Of a stretch of DNA of 64,000 nucleotides, positions 8,217 through 16,812 are shown one piece after another (positions within the stretch are counted from its first letter, which is position 1; each line of letters opens with the position of its first letter). Source of the stretch: Nitrobacter sp035546855 (lineage in GTDB: Bacteria; Pseudomonadota; Alphaproteobacteria; Rhizobiales; Xanthobacteraceae); contig DASZVY010000033.1 of the NCBI GenBank assembly GCA_035546855.1, positions 1-64,000 of the forward strand, written 5' to 3'. The notes below the pieces were generated by a model. The model was not told the DNA's origin and ran no database searches. It saw only the letters and a list, made by a program, of their open reading frames with translations. Made by a program: the position numbers and the translations under genes.

Positions 8217-9798
8217 TGCCGAGCATCACGTAGATCAGGCAGGTCCACAGCGATTGCCAGTTGTTCGGGCCCTCGTTGAAGCCGGTGTAAACCGCTGCGA
8301 CGACCAACAGCCCTGCGAACACGGACTCGGCAACAGGCCGTCGGCCGCCCACGCCACGCGGCCGGTTCAGGGTCATCACTATCCAGCACGGCACCGCCGC
8401 CATGGTCAGCGCCGCAAACGGAAAATCGCGGTAACGCGGATCAAATACGAAGCCGAGCGCCGTCTCGGCGGCAATCAGGGTCGTCGCCAGCAAAATCAGG
8501 CCGAGCACGATCGCTGGAAACGACCGGGTCCTGCCGCCGCGCGGGCCCACCAACTCAACGAAAGCCGGCAGCGGACGACCGGCCATCAAGGCGTTGGCGC
8601 AGAACAGGGGCGACAGGATACCGGCTCCGAGCAGGGTTCCCAAACGCAACCAGCCACCAAGGCCGTATGCTTCGGAGAGTATCTTGTCGACGGCAACGCC
8701 GAGCAGGCAGCCCGCCGTCGTGGCTGAAAGCGCGACGGCAATCCACGAGGTCACTCGGGGAGTCCAGGGACGCCGCCGCAGCGTCAGCATCGCGGCGATG
8801 AACACCAGGACACACAGCACCATGCCGCCAGCCATCTGAATCTTCCAGAACGGGAAATTGCTGACGGGAATCCCGGCGGGGTACTTCAGTTGGCGGCTGT
8901 ACGCGTCAAAAAGCCCCCAGTTGCCGCCGACCGTGCCTTCGAGCTGACGCTTCCACGGCTGATCGTAGGCCTCGATCAAATTAACACGAAACTTCTCGGC
9001 TTTCGCCAGATCGAGGATTTCCGACACCACACGCGCCTGATTGGTCCGCGATGGAAGCGCCCCCTCCCGCATGCGGCCCGCGCTGGGCCAGCCGGTTTCG
9101 CCGATCAAAATTTCCTTGCCGGGAAAGGCGGCGGCAACCTGCTTGCGGATCGCATCGACGTGAGCCGCGGCGTAGCGCGCCCGAATCGGAAAATCCTCCC
9201 AATACGGCAGGATGTGAATCGTCACGAAGTCGACGGCGTCATAGACCTCGCGATTGCGCAGCCAGTATTCCCAGACATCGGCATAGGTCACGGGCACCGT
9301 GACCCGGGATTTGACGAGCCGGATATTGGCGGCGAGATCGGCTGCGGTCATTTCGCCGCGCAGCAGAACCTCGTTGCCGACCACGAGCGCCGTGATGACG
9401 TTCGGGTATTGCTTGGTCAGGGCAACCGCCACGTTGATCTCGGCGAGATTGTTCAGCCGATTGCTGCCGAGCCAAATGCCCTGAATGACCTTGAGCCCGA
9501 CCTTGGCGGCCAGCGCCGGCACCTGATCGAGGCCGTTCTGGATCGAGTAGGTGCGAACGCATTTTGATATCTTGGCGAGTTGCGCGAGATCCTGCGCGAT
9601 CTGCTCCGCCGGAATTTGCGTCGTCGTGACCAACGGGCTCTGGCCCTCACGGAAGGGGGCATAGGACACGCATTGGAGCTTGTTGGCGGGATCGATCGGC
9701 GCATGCGCGAGGACGACCGGCGTGGCGAGCCACCACCAGACCGCAGCAATTGTGCCGAGAGAGACGATGAGAAGCGCCAGCGGCGTACGAAAGGAAAT
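8176..9798 (-). CDS. ndvC: NdvC-type GH17 membrane protein of cyclic beta-glucan synthesis
   Basis: A glycoside hydrolase family 17-like domain followed by about eight membrane helices. Both GH17 catalytic glutamates are visible, in VVGNEV and IGETGWPSAG. In Bradyrhizobium, NdvC is known to affect the beta-1,6 linkages of cyclic beta-1,3/1,6-glucans. The first canonical start is GTG at 9669, but that would begin inside the conserved LQCVSYAPF segment and lose the membrane anchor. The frame stays open upstream to a TAA and encodes an ideal signal-anchor (SFRTPLALLIVSLGT...). The only plausible start is ATT at 9798, 7 nt after GGAGGG, giving 540 aa. The start is therefore inferred. Confidence 0.82.
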   Translation of the reverse strand: MSFRTPLALLIVSLGTIAAVWWWLATPVVLAHAPIDPANKLQCVSYAPFREGQSPLVTTTQIPAEQIAQDLAQLAKISKCVRTYSIQNGLDQVPALAAKVGLKVIQGIWLGSNRLNNLAEINVAVALTKQYPNVITALVVGNEVLLRGEMTAADLAANIRLVKSRVTVPVTYADVWEYWLRNREVYDAVDFVTIHILPYWEDFPIRARYAAAHVDAIRKQVAAAFPGKEILIGETGWPSAGRMREGALPSRTNQARVVSEILDLAKAEKFRVNLIEAYDQPWKRQLEGTVGGNWGLFDAYSRQLKYPAGIPVSNFPFWKIQMAGGMVLCVLVFIAAMLTLRRRPWTPRVTSWIAVALSATTAGCLLGVAVDKILSEAYGLGGWLRLGTLLGAGILSPLFCANALMAGRPLPAFVELVGPRGGRTRSFPAIVLGLILLATTLIAAETALGFVFDPRYRDFPFAALTMAAVPCWIVMTLNRPRGVGGRRPVAESVFAGLLVVAAVYTGFNEGPNNWQSLWTCLIYVMLGITLWQGRVVQSPE

Positions 9799-9982
9799 TG
9801 GTTGGCCCTCCGTGAAGGTCGTCGATTAACGGGTTGAGGATCGTCTGCCAAGACCCGGCCGCCGACAACCAACAGCCTGCGCGGATGACCGATTCGCGAG
9901 CTGCAGCCGTCATGGCCTTCACCCGCAGCCGTAACTTGCAGATCGCCGCTGCCATGGTTTTCATCAAAAACCGAGAGTATCA

Positions 9983-10696
9983 ATGCTTTGCTGGACAAAA
10001 TCCAAATTGTCCGCCATGGGAATCCCAAGCGTCTCCGCCGCATTGGGGACCTATTTCAACGGCATCAGGCGGGTGGGTCGGATGGCGACGAGCGGACAAC
10101 GGGTCGGGGACTTCATGCGTCGAGTGCTTTGTGGTTTTCAGCGGGCGATTTTGCGGGGATTGGCCATTCCCGGATTTGCCATCGTGTTCGGTATCGGCGG
10201 AGCGATCGCACAGAGCGGGAATTTACGCGCGCAGGACCAGCCCCCCGCCAAGCCGGCAGCTACGAACCCCAGTCCGAACGCCGCGGCGGATGCGGCAAAG
10301 GAACAAAAGAAAACCGACGAGTTCGCCGAGGCCGCCCGGGTCATCAGCGGCCCGGCGGGCAATCCGGAATGCGTTTGGCTGGGCCGCCGGGTTGTGGCGC
10401 TGATGTGGCGCGACGACCTCGATACGGCTTTCCGGCACCTCGACCTTTACGACCGCTTCGGTTGCCCGGGCGGTCATATCCAGGCGACGTTCCGTTGCCT
10501 GGTCCGTTTCGGCGGGGGCATCGATCCCAAGGTTCCGGACAGCCTGAACAGCCGGGTTCATACCTGCTGGATCAATCCAAACGCGCAGCCGCCGCAAGCC
10601 GCCGCAGGCACGCCAACTCCTGCAGCGACGGGCGCGCCAACGACGCCTGCTCCTGCCCCGTCACAGCCGGCCCCAGCCGCCGCGCCGCCCAAATAA
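9983..10696 (+). CDS. ndvD: NdvD-like protein between ndvC and ndvB
   Basis: A 237-aa protein with one hydrophobic segment (about residues 55-76, ending AIAQ) that may be a signal or anchor. A conserved-looking middle follows, with NPECVWLGRRVVALMWRDDLDTAFRH split over residues about 125-150, and then a C-terminal Ala/Pro tail. An alternative start at 10115 would place the hydrophobic segment at the N-terminus. Position, size (about 25 kDa) and the flanking genes match ndvD, described in B. japonicum as a third gene for cyclic beta-glucan synthesis. I assign the symbol from context, since the sequence has no diagnostic motif. Confidence 0.65.
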   Translation: MLCWTKSKLSAMGIPSVSAALGTYFNGIRRVGRMATSGQRVGDFMRRVLCGFQRAILRGLAIPGFAIVFGIGGAIAQSGNLRAQDQPPAKPAATNPSPNAAADAAKEQKKTDEFAEAARVISGPAGNPECVWLGRRVVALMWRDDLDTAFRHLDLYDRFGCPGGHIQATFRCLVRFGGGIDPKVPDSLNSRVHTCWINPNAQPPQAAAGTPTPAATGAPTTPAPAPSQPAPAAAPPK

Positions 10697-10879
10697 GCGG
10701 GGAACGATCAACGACACCGGATATTGAATCCGGCCGCCCGTCGCCCTTAAAAACGCCATGGCGGAATATGAGTTGTTAAATCACGTCGCAGAGATAAAGT
10801 TTACACTGCCGATGTGTTCGCCGGATCTCGGGGACAGGTCCGCTCTCCTGTCACGCTCGCCCCTTATGGTTTAGCCACG

Positions 10880-13546
10880 ATGCGCGCCGTCGTCGCCGTT
10901 CTGTTGTTTGTGACCGCCGTGCATGCTGCTTTGTGGGCGGCCCTTCAGGAGAAGCGCGAGGCGCCGGACTTCAAGGGTATCCTGCCGAGCGTGTCTTACG
11001 CGCCATTCGAGGGAACGGCCCATCCCGATGTCGACAATTTCCCGACGGCCGAGCAAATTCGCTCCGACATGAAGGTGCTGGCACCGCTCACCCGCGCGAT
11101 CCGGCTTTATTCCTCGACGGGTGGCGTGGAACTGGTTCCCCCGATAGCCAACGAATTCGGCATCAAGGTCACGGTCGGCGCCTGGATCGACAAGCACGTC
11201 GACCGGAACGAACGGGAAATGCTCTCGGCCATCGACCTCGCCCGCCACAACAGCAACGTCAACGCCGTGGTCGTCGGCAACGAGACGGTCTACCGCGGCG
11301 ATCAGAAGGTCGACGACCTCATCAAACTGATCCAGCGCGTCAAAAGTTCGGTCAATGTCCCTGTCACGACGGGTGAAATCTGGAATATCTGGCTCGAACA
11401 TCCGGAACTGGCCTCGTCGGTTGATTTCATCGCGGCGCACATTCTCCCCTACTGGGAGGGGTTTTCCGACAAGCAGGCGGTCGATCAAGCCGTCATCATC
11501 TACCAGAAGCTGCGGGACGCCTTTCCCGGCAAGCGGATCGTGATCGCGGAATTCGGCTGGCCCAGCGCGGGTTATAATCTCAAGAATGCCAATCCCGGGC
11601 CGTTCGAACAGGCCGTGACGCTTCGCAACTTCGTCACCAAGGCCGAGTCCATCGGGATGGACTTCAATATCGTCGAAGCCATCGATCAGCCGTGGAAGTT
11701 CTTCGAAGGTGGCGTCGGCCCCTATTGGGGCATTCTGAATGCCGACCGGGAGCCGAAGTTTGCCTGGACCGGTCCGGTGGTCGATCCGAATTACTGGAAA
11801 TTTGCCGGTATCGCGCTGCTGGTGGGAATCCTCCTCTCGCTTCCAATTCTGCGGCTTGCGCATCCGACCGTCATGCAGGCTTTGGTCCTGTCGGCAGCGG
11901 CGAACGGTGTCGGGGCGTGGGTCGCTACGGTCTTCTCCTATTGGGCCGGTCACTATTTTGTCTTCGGATCAGCGTTTGCGCTGGGGCTCGGTCTGGTCCT
12001 GCTGGTCCCGCTCGTGTTGATCGCGATGGCCCGGATCGAGGAAATCGCAGCGATCGCGTTTGGCCGCGATCCGCGCCGGCTGCTGACGAAGGCGCGGGTC
12101 GCAGCGGTGGATTCCGCTGTGGCGTCCGCAGACGCGCCGCTGCCAAAGGTTTCGATCCACGTCCCCGCCTACTTCGAGCCGCCCGAGATGCTCAAGCAGA
12201 CGCTCGATGCGGTGGCGCGGCTCGATTATCCGAACTTCGAGTGCGTGGTCATCATCAACAACACGCCCGATCCCACCTTCTGGCAGCCGATCCAGGATCA
12301 TTGCCGCCTGCTCGGCGAACGCTTCAAGTTCATCAACGCGGAGAAGGTCCAGGGCTTCAAGGCGGGCGCGCTCCGGATCGCGATGGAGCGCACGGCCGCC
12401 GACGCCGAGATCATCGGGATCATCGACGCCGACTATGTCGTGGAGCCGGACTGGCTCAAGAACCTCGTTCCCGCCTTCAACGATCCTCACGTCGGCCTGG
12501 TGCAGGCGCCGCAGGACCATCGCGATCAGGACCGATCGCTGATGCACTATGTCATGAACGGCGAATACGCCGGCTTCTTCGACATCGGCATGGTCCAACG
12601 CAACGAGGCCAACGCGATCATCGTTCACGGTACCATGTGCCTCATCCGCCGCGAGGCGATGGACATGGCCGGAGGCTGGGCGGGCGACACCATCTGCGAG
12701 GACACCGACCTTGGCCTCGCCATCATCGAGCGCGGCTGGGTCACGCACTACACCAACGACCGCTATGGGTATGGTCTTCTGCCCGACACCTACGAGGCCT
12801 TCAAGAAGCAGCGGCACCGCTGGGCCTATGGCGGCTTCCAGATCGTCAAGAAGCATTGGCGCCGCTTCCTTCCCGGCGGAAGCCGCCTCACGCAGGATCA
12901 AAAGCGCGAGTTTGCGCTCGGCTGGCTGAACTGGCTTGGCGCCGAGAGCCTCGGCGTGGTCGTCGCCCTCCTCAACCTGATCTGGGTGCCGATTGTCGCG
13001 TTTGCGGACATCGCCATCCCCGACAAGATTCTGACGCTGCCGATCATCGCGGCGTTCCTGGTCTCCCTGATCCACTTCGTGACGCTGTACCGGCTGCGCG
13101 TTCCCGTCAAAATCCCGCAGATGCTGGGCGCCATGGTGGCGGCGATGTCCGTTCAGTGGACGGTGTCGCGCGCAGTCGCGCAAGGTCTGATCACCGAGCA
13201 TCTTGCTTTTGCGCGGACGTCCAAGGGGGGGTTGTCGCGCATGTCCATCGAATTCCAGGCGTTCTGGGAAGCCGTGATCGGCGTCCTGCTGCTGGTCGGT
13301 GCGGGCGTGCTGATCGCCACCAACACCTACAAGCAGGTGCACGAAATTTATGTGTTCGCGGCGGTCCTCGTGCTCGAAAGCCTGCCGTTCCTCTCGGCGG
13401 TCGCGATCGCCATTCTGGAAAATTCGCGGATCAACCAATTCGCGTTCTGGCGCTACGCACGGATCCGGACCGCCGAATTGATCGGGTTGCGGCCGGTCAC
13501 GGTCGTGTCGATTCCCAGCGAGATCCCGCACGAACCCGAGCGGTGA
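10880..13546 (+). CDS. ndvB: NdvB: GH17-GT2 fusion, beta-glucan synthase
   Basis: An 888-aa (about 98 kDa) membrane protein. It has an N-terminal anchor, then a GH17-like domain with acid/base Glu in VVGNETV (residue about 135) and nucleophile Glu in IAEFGWPSAG (about 224). Several membrane helices (about 305-385) follow, then a GT2 glycosyltransferase with IIDADY, CEDTDLG and QRHRW motifs (about 516-648), then more membrane helices. The architecture fits the Bradyrhizobium NdvB that polymerises cyclic beta-1,3/1,6-glucan, with the GH17 part likely transferring or cyclising chains. The ATG at 10880 starts the anchor helix; a GTG at 10814 is also open. It lies downstream of ndvD in the same direction. 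Confidence 0.88.
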   Translation: MRAVVAVLLFVTAVHAALWAALQEKREAPDFKGILPSVSYAPFEGTAHPDVDNFPTAEQIRSDMKVLAPLTRAIRLYSSTGGVELVPPIANEFGIKVTVGAWIDKHVDRNEREMLSAIDLARHNSNVNAVVVGNETVYRGDQKVDDLIKLIQRVKSSVNVPVTTGEIWNIWLEHPELASSVDFIAAHILPYWEGFSDKQAVDQAVIIYQKLRDAFPGKRIVIAEFGWPSAGYNLKNANPGPFEQAVTLRNFVTKAESIGMDFNIVEAIDQPWKFFEGGVGPYWGILNADREPKFAWTGPVVDPNYWKFAGIALLVGILLSLPILRLAHPTVMQALVLSAAANGVGAWVATVFSYWAGHYFVFGSAFALGLGLVLLVPLVLIAMARIEEIAAIAFGRDPRRLLTKARVAAVDSAVASADAPLPKVSIHVPAYFEPPEMLKQTLDAVARLDYPNFECVVIINNTPDPTFWQPIQDHCRLLGERFKFINAEKVQGFKAGALRIAMERTAADAEIIGIIDADYVVEPDWLKNLVPAFNDPHVGLVQAPQDHRDQDRSLMHYVMNGEYAGFFDIGMVQRNEANAIIVHGTMCLIRREAMDMAGGWAGDTICEDTDLGLAIIERGWVTHYTNDRYGYGLLPDTYEAFKKQRHRWAYGGFQIVKKHWRRFLPGGSRLTQDQKREFALGWLNWLGAESLGVVVALLNLIWVPIVAFADIAIPDKILTLPIIAAFLVSLIHFVTLYRLRVPVKIPQMLGAMVAAMSVQWTVSRAVAQGLITEHLAFARTSKGGLSRMSIEFQAFWEAVIGVLLLVGAGVLIATNTYKQVHEIYVFAAVLVLESLPFLSAVAIAILENSRINQFAFWRYARIRTAELIGLRPVTVVSIPSEIPHEPER

Positions 13547-13598
13547 AACGGCGTTGCTTCCGATTGTCGCGAAACAGGGGCTGTGACAAGCACGGAAT

Positions 13599-13674
13599 TG
13601 GTGAGCGCGGAGGGACTCGAACCCTCGACCCCATGATTAAAAGTCACGTGCTCTACCGCCTGAGCTACGCGCTC
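13599..13674 (-). tRNA. tRNA-Lys (TTT)
   Basis: On the minus strand the acceptor GAGCGCG pairs with CGCGCTC, the D arm has GCTCAGGCGGTAGAGC, the anticodon loop is CTTTTAA (anticodon TTT) and the T loop is GGTTCGAGT. CCA is encoded at 13601-13599. Confidence 0.97.
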
Positions 13675-13685
13675 ACGTGTGGCGC

Positions 13686-13714
13686 TGTGTAGGGGTCCCG
13701 CCCGCGCGGGTCAA
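13686..13714 (-). promoter_or_regulatory. Promoter of tRNA-Lys
   Basis: Minus-strand TTGACC (13714-13709) and TACACA (13691-13686) are spaced by exactly 17 bp, 12 bp ahead of the tRNA 5' end. Confidence 0.7.
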
Positions 13715-13812
13715 TAGCTGAAGCGCGCGACGGATGCCTGCATCTCCACAGCAAATTTACCAGATGGTCAATCGGCTTACCGGCACCTTCTCACGCAGAA
13801 GGCAAGATGCCT

Positions 13813-14052
13813 TTAGCGGTAGCGCGGCGGCCGCGTGAGTGCGACGCGCGGATTGATCCCGCAATAGTCGTCCGTGCCTGACGCCGTGATCTGGCACTGC
13901 TCGTAGGTCGAGAACTGACAATTGCCGGGATAGCCCCAGCGTTTGCCTTGCAGGCAGTAAGGGTAGTCATAGGCGCTGGCCGGCGCTGTCGAGATACCGA
14001 CGCCCGTGAGGACCGCCGCGACCGACAGGCTGGCCAGAATCAAGGACCGCAT
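13813..14052 (-). CDS. DUF3551 small secreted protein
   Basis: A 79-aa protein with a signal peptide (MRSLILASLSV..., cleavage near ASA) and the DUF3551 core: DYPYCLQGKRWGYPGNCQF, then TYEQCQITASG and YCGINPR, with four conserved cysteines likely forming disulphides. ATG 14052 is chosen because AGGAGA lies just upstream; the longer frame adds non-coding residues. The family is abundant in Bradyrhizobium-like genomes and functionally uncharacterised. Confidence 0.9.
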   Translation of the reverse strand: MRSLILASLSVAAVLTGVGISTAPASAYDYPYCLQGKRWGYPGNCQFSTYEQCQITASGTDDYCGINPRVALTRPPRYR

Positions 14053-14192
14053 GAGTCTTCTCCTGAGATGCAGCGGAAGAATACTCCGAACGCCCTGATG
14101 TTCCAACCGGTCTTCAATAATCGACGAGCCGAAAGAATGCGCCGGTTGAGGCGCTTGCACGCGGAGAGGCTGGGATCATGCCGTCGCTGCTG

Positions 14193-14390
14193 TTAGGATT
14201 CCAGATGGCGGCGGACGGCGGCCACCGAATTTCCCACCTTCTCGATTGCCGAAATGAGGTCGTCTCGCGAGACATTCAGGCGATAGGCCCAGTATCCGAT
14301 GACATCATGATCGGTGGTGTCGATCACCATCGCGGGCCGGCCACCGGACTCCGCCGACAGAACTGCCGAGACTGGGACGAGGTTGATCAT
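14193..14390 (-). CDS. DUF3606 small protein
   Basis: A 65-aa protein whose second half (DVIGYWAYRLNVSRDDL, then SAIEKVGNSVAAVRRHL) matches the DUF3606 helical family found widely in rhizobia and sphingomonads; function unknown. Start ATG 14390 is chosen over longer in-frame starts, which would run through the operator-like site at 14446-14462. Confidence 0.75.
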   Translation of the reverse strand: MINLVPVSAVLSAESGGRPAMVIDTTDHDVIGYWAYRLNVSRDDLISAIEKVGNSVAAVRRHLES

Positions 14391-14445
14391 GGGACAAGAG
14401 CATATCACGGCTCTCGCGGACGCCCGACCACGCCTCGCCGTCAGG

Positions 14446-14462
14446 TTTAACAGGCCGTTAAA
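14446..14462. promoter_or_regulatory. CtrA-type TTAA-N7-TTAA site / inverted repeat
   Basis: TTAA at 14447-14450 and 14458-14461 are exactly 7 bp apart, matching the CtrA consensus known in alphaproteobacteria. The same bases form a perfect inverted repeat GTTTAAC-N5-GTTAAAC. It lies 57-71 bp upstream of the DUF3606 start. Binding is inferred from sequence alone. Confidence 0.4.
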
Positions 14463-14610
14463 CGCCGGAAATGGCGTCGGCCGGGAGTTGTCCAAAGTAA
14501 CCCTGGTGCAAATCACCCATCGGTATCGACGGCAAGGGCACGATGTGGCTTACATTGGACGAAACCCGCCCCGTTCCTCACCCGCGTCTGTTTCACACGG
14601 AACCTGAATC

Positions 14611-15201
14611 ATGAAAATCACGCTCGTCGGCTCCCGCCATTTTGGCGTGACGACCCTCAATATGCTCCAGAGGCACGAGGTCGACGTCGTCCGCGTGGTG
14701 GTGGCTGAAGCCGACGATCGTCTTGCCGCAGCCGGACGCGCGGCGGGGATCGAGGTTGTCGTTCAGGCCGACCCGAAACTCGTCGTCGCTTCGGAAATCG
14801 CTCCGGATACCGACCTGATCGTGACCGCCCACAGCCATGCGCGCGTCAGCAAGGAAGCGCTCGCCGTCGCGCGACTGGGAGGAATTGGTTACCACCCCTC
14901 GCTGCTGCCGCGCCATCGCGGAATAGCCGCCGTCGAATGGACCATCCGCGAGGGAGACCCGATCGCGGGCGGCTCGGTTTATCACCTGGCCGACCGCATG
15001 GACGCCGGCGCGATCGCTGTGCAGGACTGGTGCTTTGTCAAAAAGGGAGAGACAGCGCGCGAGCTCTGGGAGCGCGCCTTGGCCCCGCTCGGCCAAACCC
15101 TGCTGGCCAAGGTCATCGACTACGCGAAAGCTCATGGCACCCTGCCCGCCAAACCGCAGGACGAGCAATTCGCCACCTCGGCCCCGAAAACCCCCGGTTA
15201 A
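14611..15201 (+). CDS. Formyltransferase-family protein
   Basis: A 196-aa single-domain protein of the formyl_trans fold shared by PurN and methionyl-tRNA formyltransferase. HPSLLPRHRG (residues 95-104) and the catalytic Asp in ADRMDAGAI (D131) are present. The catalytic Asn of the NxH motif is replaced: the site reads GYH (93-95). No C-terminal tRNA-binding domain is present, so it is not Fmt. The substrate is unknown and could be an amino sugar or nucleotide. The start is ATG followed by a good beta-alpha Rossmann start MKITLVGSR. Confidence 0.8.
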   Translation: MKITLVGSRHFGVTTLNMLQRHEVDVVRVVVAEADDRLAAAGRAAGIEVVVQADPKLVVASEIAPDTDLIVTAHSHARVSKEALAVARLGGIGYHPSLLPRHRGIAAVEWTIREGDPIAGGSVYHLADRMDAGAIAVQDWCFVKKGETARELWERALAPLGQTLLAKVIDYAKAHGTLPAKPQDEQFATSAPKTPG

Positions 15202-15336
15202 GCACCAAAATTGCCACGGGTCGTTCCTTGACCCGGAACCTTGTTCCTGCGTGCTGGTTAGGGTTCAAGCGTGATTTCCAGCCGTATCGCGGTGCAGCAA
15301 AATTTGAACACAATTTGTCAGAATAAGGCTCCCATC

Positions 15337-15708
15337 ATGAAATCAGGGAACCGAACGATGCGCCTTGCTCGCATGTCGACTGTTGTTTGTGCTGTTGTTC
15401 TTGCGACAGGGGTTGCAGTCCCCGCGCTCGCGCAATCGCCCTATGATGGACTGTGGCACGTCAAGGTCGTTACGAAGACAGGCAGTTGCGAGGCAACCGC
15501 CGAGTACCCACTTACAGTGACGGACGGAAAGGTCTCCGCGGCCGGCGCCGATATCACCGGCAGCGTGGGCCACCAGGGTTATGTGAGGGTTTCAATCGGC
15601 GGCGCTTACGCAAACGGCCAGCTCAGCGGCAATACCGGATCCGGGAAGTGGAACGGTGCGTCGGGCGGCATACCTTGCAGCGGCCGGTGGGAAGCCTCAC
15701 GCCAATAA
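15337..15708 (+). CDS. Small secreted beta-rich protein
   Basis: A 123-aa protein with a signal peptide (hydrophobic core ending PALAQS) and a mature domain beginning YDGLWHVKVVTK with two cysteines. The alternating polar/hydrophobic pattern (YVRVSIGGAYANGQLSG) suggests a small beta barrel. It directly precedes another secreted protein with the same start pattern (GxWxG, then beta strands), so the two are probably distant paralogues in one transcription unit. No named family. Confidence 0.7.
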   Translation: MKSGNRTMRLARMSTVVCAVVLATGVAVPALAQSPYDGLWHVKVVTKTGSCEATAEYPLTVTDGKVSAAGADITGSVGHQGYVRVSIGGAYANGQLSGNTGSGKWNGASGGIPCSGRWEASRQ

Positions 15709-15722
15709 ATGGGAATGAGAAC

Positions 15723-16220
15723 ATGGCATTGCGCGCGGCTGTTTCATCCAACTTGATCGCAGCGGGCGCGTTCGGCGCAGCCATGTTGTTGACGGCGTCC
15801 GCCGGATTTGCCCAATCAGCCCCGTTCGCCGGAATGGCGGGGGTCTGGTCAGGCGTCGGGACGATCTCGCTGGACAACGGCTCCAGCGAGCGCATCCGCT
15901 GCCGCGCCACCTATGCGGTGAGCCACGATGGCAAAGGGCTCAACCAGAGCCTTGTCTGTGCCAGCGACAGCTATAAATTCGAGCTTAAAAGCAACGTCAT
16001 CGCCAAGAACGGCGTATTGTCGGGCAACTGGAGCGAGACCAGCCGGAATGTGAGCGGAACGCTGGAAGGCCGCGCACGGACCGGCGAATTCAACGTCACG
16101 GTTAGCGCCCCGTCCTTCAACGCGCGCCTGACGTTGACCACGCACGGCAACCGTCAGAACGTCGTCATCAGTTCGGACGGCCAGCTCAAGGGCGCGAGGA
16201 TTTCCCTCTCGCGCGTCTAG
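15723..16220 (+). CDS. Secreted beta-rich conserved hypothetical protein
   Basis: A 165-aa protein with a signal peptide (cleavage near GFAQS) and a domain starting MAGVWSGVGTISLDNGSSE with two cysteines, IRCRATY and LVCASDS. Repeated strand-turn pattern (LSGNWSE, VSGTLEGRA) suggests an up-and-down barrel. ATG 15723 begins the signal peptide, 14 bp after the stop of the preceding gene, which implies co-transcription. Homologues in rhizobia are annotated only as hypothetical. Confidence 0.75.
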   Translation: MALRAAVSSNLIAAGAFGAAMLLTASAGFAQSAPFAGMAGVWSGVGTISLDNGSSERIRCRATYAVSHDGKGLNQSLVCASDSYKFELKSNVIAKNGVLSGNWSETSRNVSGTLEGRARTGEFNVTVSAPSFNARLTLTTHGNRQNVVISSDGQLKGARISLSRV

Positions 16221-16254
16221 GCATCCTCACAGGAACAAGCCAACGAGTTTGCTG

Positions 16255-16414
16255 GTGTAGAGGTCCAGAAGTTCGCTTCATTTTCTCGGCGAGTCCTTCA
16301 AGCGAACTACTGAACCTAAACCACACTAGAATCAAAGGTCTTCGAGTGTCCTTTCGAATCCGAAGTTCGCTATAAAGACGCTGGATAGTGAGGCGAACGT
16401 CGGATTCGGGACAC
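16255..16414. repeat. Bipartite hairpin repeat, copy 1 (inverted relative to copy 2)
   Basis: Two hairpin units: 16255-16326 (outer arms GTGTAG.../CCACAC) and 16346-16414 (outer arms GTGTCC/GGACAC with inner CGAATCCGAAGTTCGC and its near-complement), separated by 19 bp. The reverse complement aligns along its whole length with 30265-30423 with about four in five identical bases by eye. It ends at the ridA stop codon. Confidence 0.85.
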
Positions 16415-16812
16415 TAGCCCGGCACGAACGCCGTGACCTCGATCTCGACCTTGGCGCGCGCATCGACCAAACCTGAAATGTAGAGCAGCGTCGACGGCGG
16501 AAAATTCCGGCCGAGAGTGTCGCGCCATGCGGCACCAATGCCGGCACCTGCTGCCTCGTATTCGCTGCGACTGGTCAGGTACCACGTCAAACGCACGATA
16601 TGCTCGGGCCCCGCTCCTGCCTCGGCCAACAGCTTGACGATCCGGCGAAGCGCCGCACCAACCTGAGACGCCATGTCCTCTGCCGGATATTCCCCTTGCG
16701 CGTTGCTCCCGGTTTGACCTGCGAGAACAATCCATCGGCCCGGACCATCGACAACGACGCCATGCGAGAACCCGCGGGGTCTCGACCAGTCTGCCGGTTG
16801 CAAGGTGTGCAT
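16414..16812 (-). CDS. RidA family protein
   Basis: A 132-aa YjgF/YER057c/UK114 protein; typical members hydrolyse reactive enamine/imine intermediates made by PLP enzymes. Family features include WIVLAGQTG, a central VKLLAEAG helix, and the end strand VEIEVTAFVPG. The catalytic Arg of classical RidA (in an R-x-C/V context) is not evident; the corresponding part reads PSTLLYISGLVDARAKVEIE, so it may belong to another subfamily (Rid1-7). GGGAGGAT precedes the start. Confidence 0.88.
   Translation of the reverse strand: MHTLQPADWSRPRGFSHGVVVDGPGRWIVLAGQTGSNAQGEYPAEDMASQVGAALRRIVKLLAEAGAGPEHIVRLTWYLTSRSEYEAAGAGIGAAWRDTLGRNFPPSTLLYISGLVDARAKVEIEVTAFVPG

Noticed and set aside
11692..13692. A 666-codon plus-strand frame within ndvB
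   Set aside because: It overlaps ndvB out of frame and is extremely Arg/Gly-rich; NdvB has complete GH17 and GT2 motifs.
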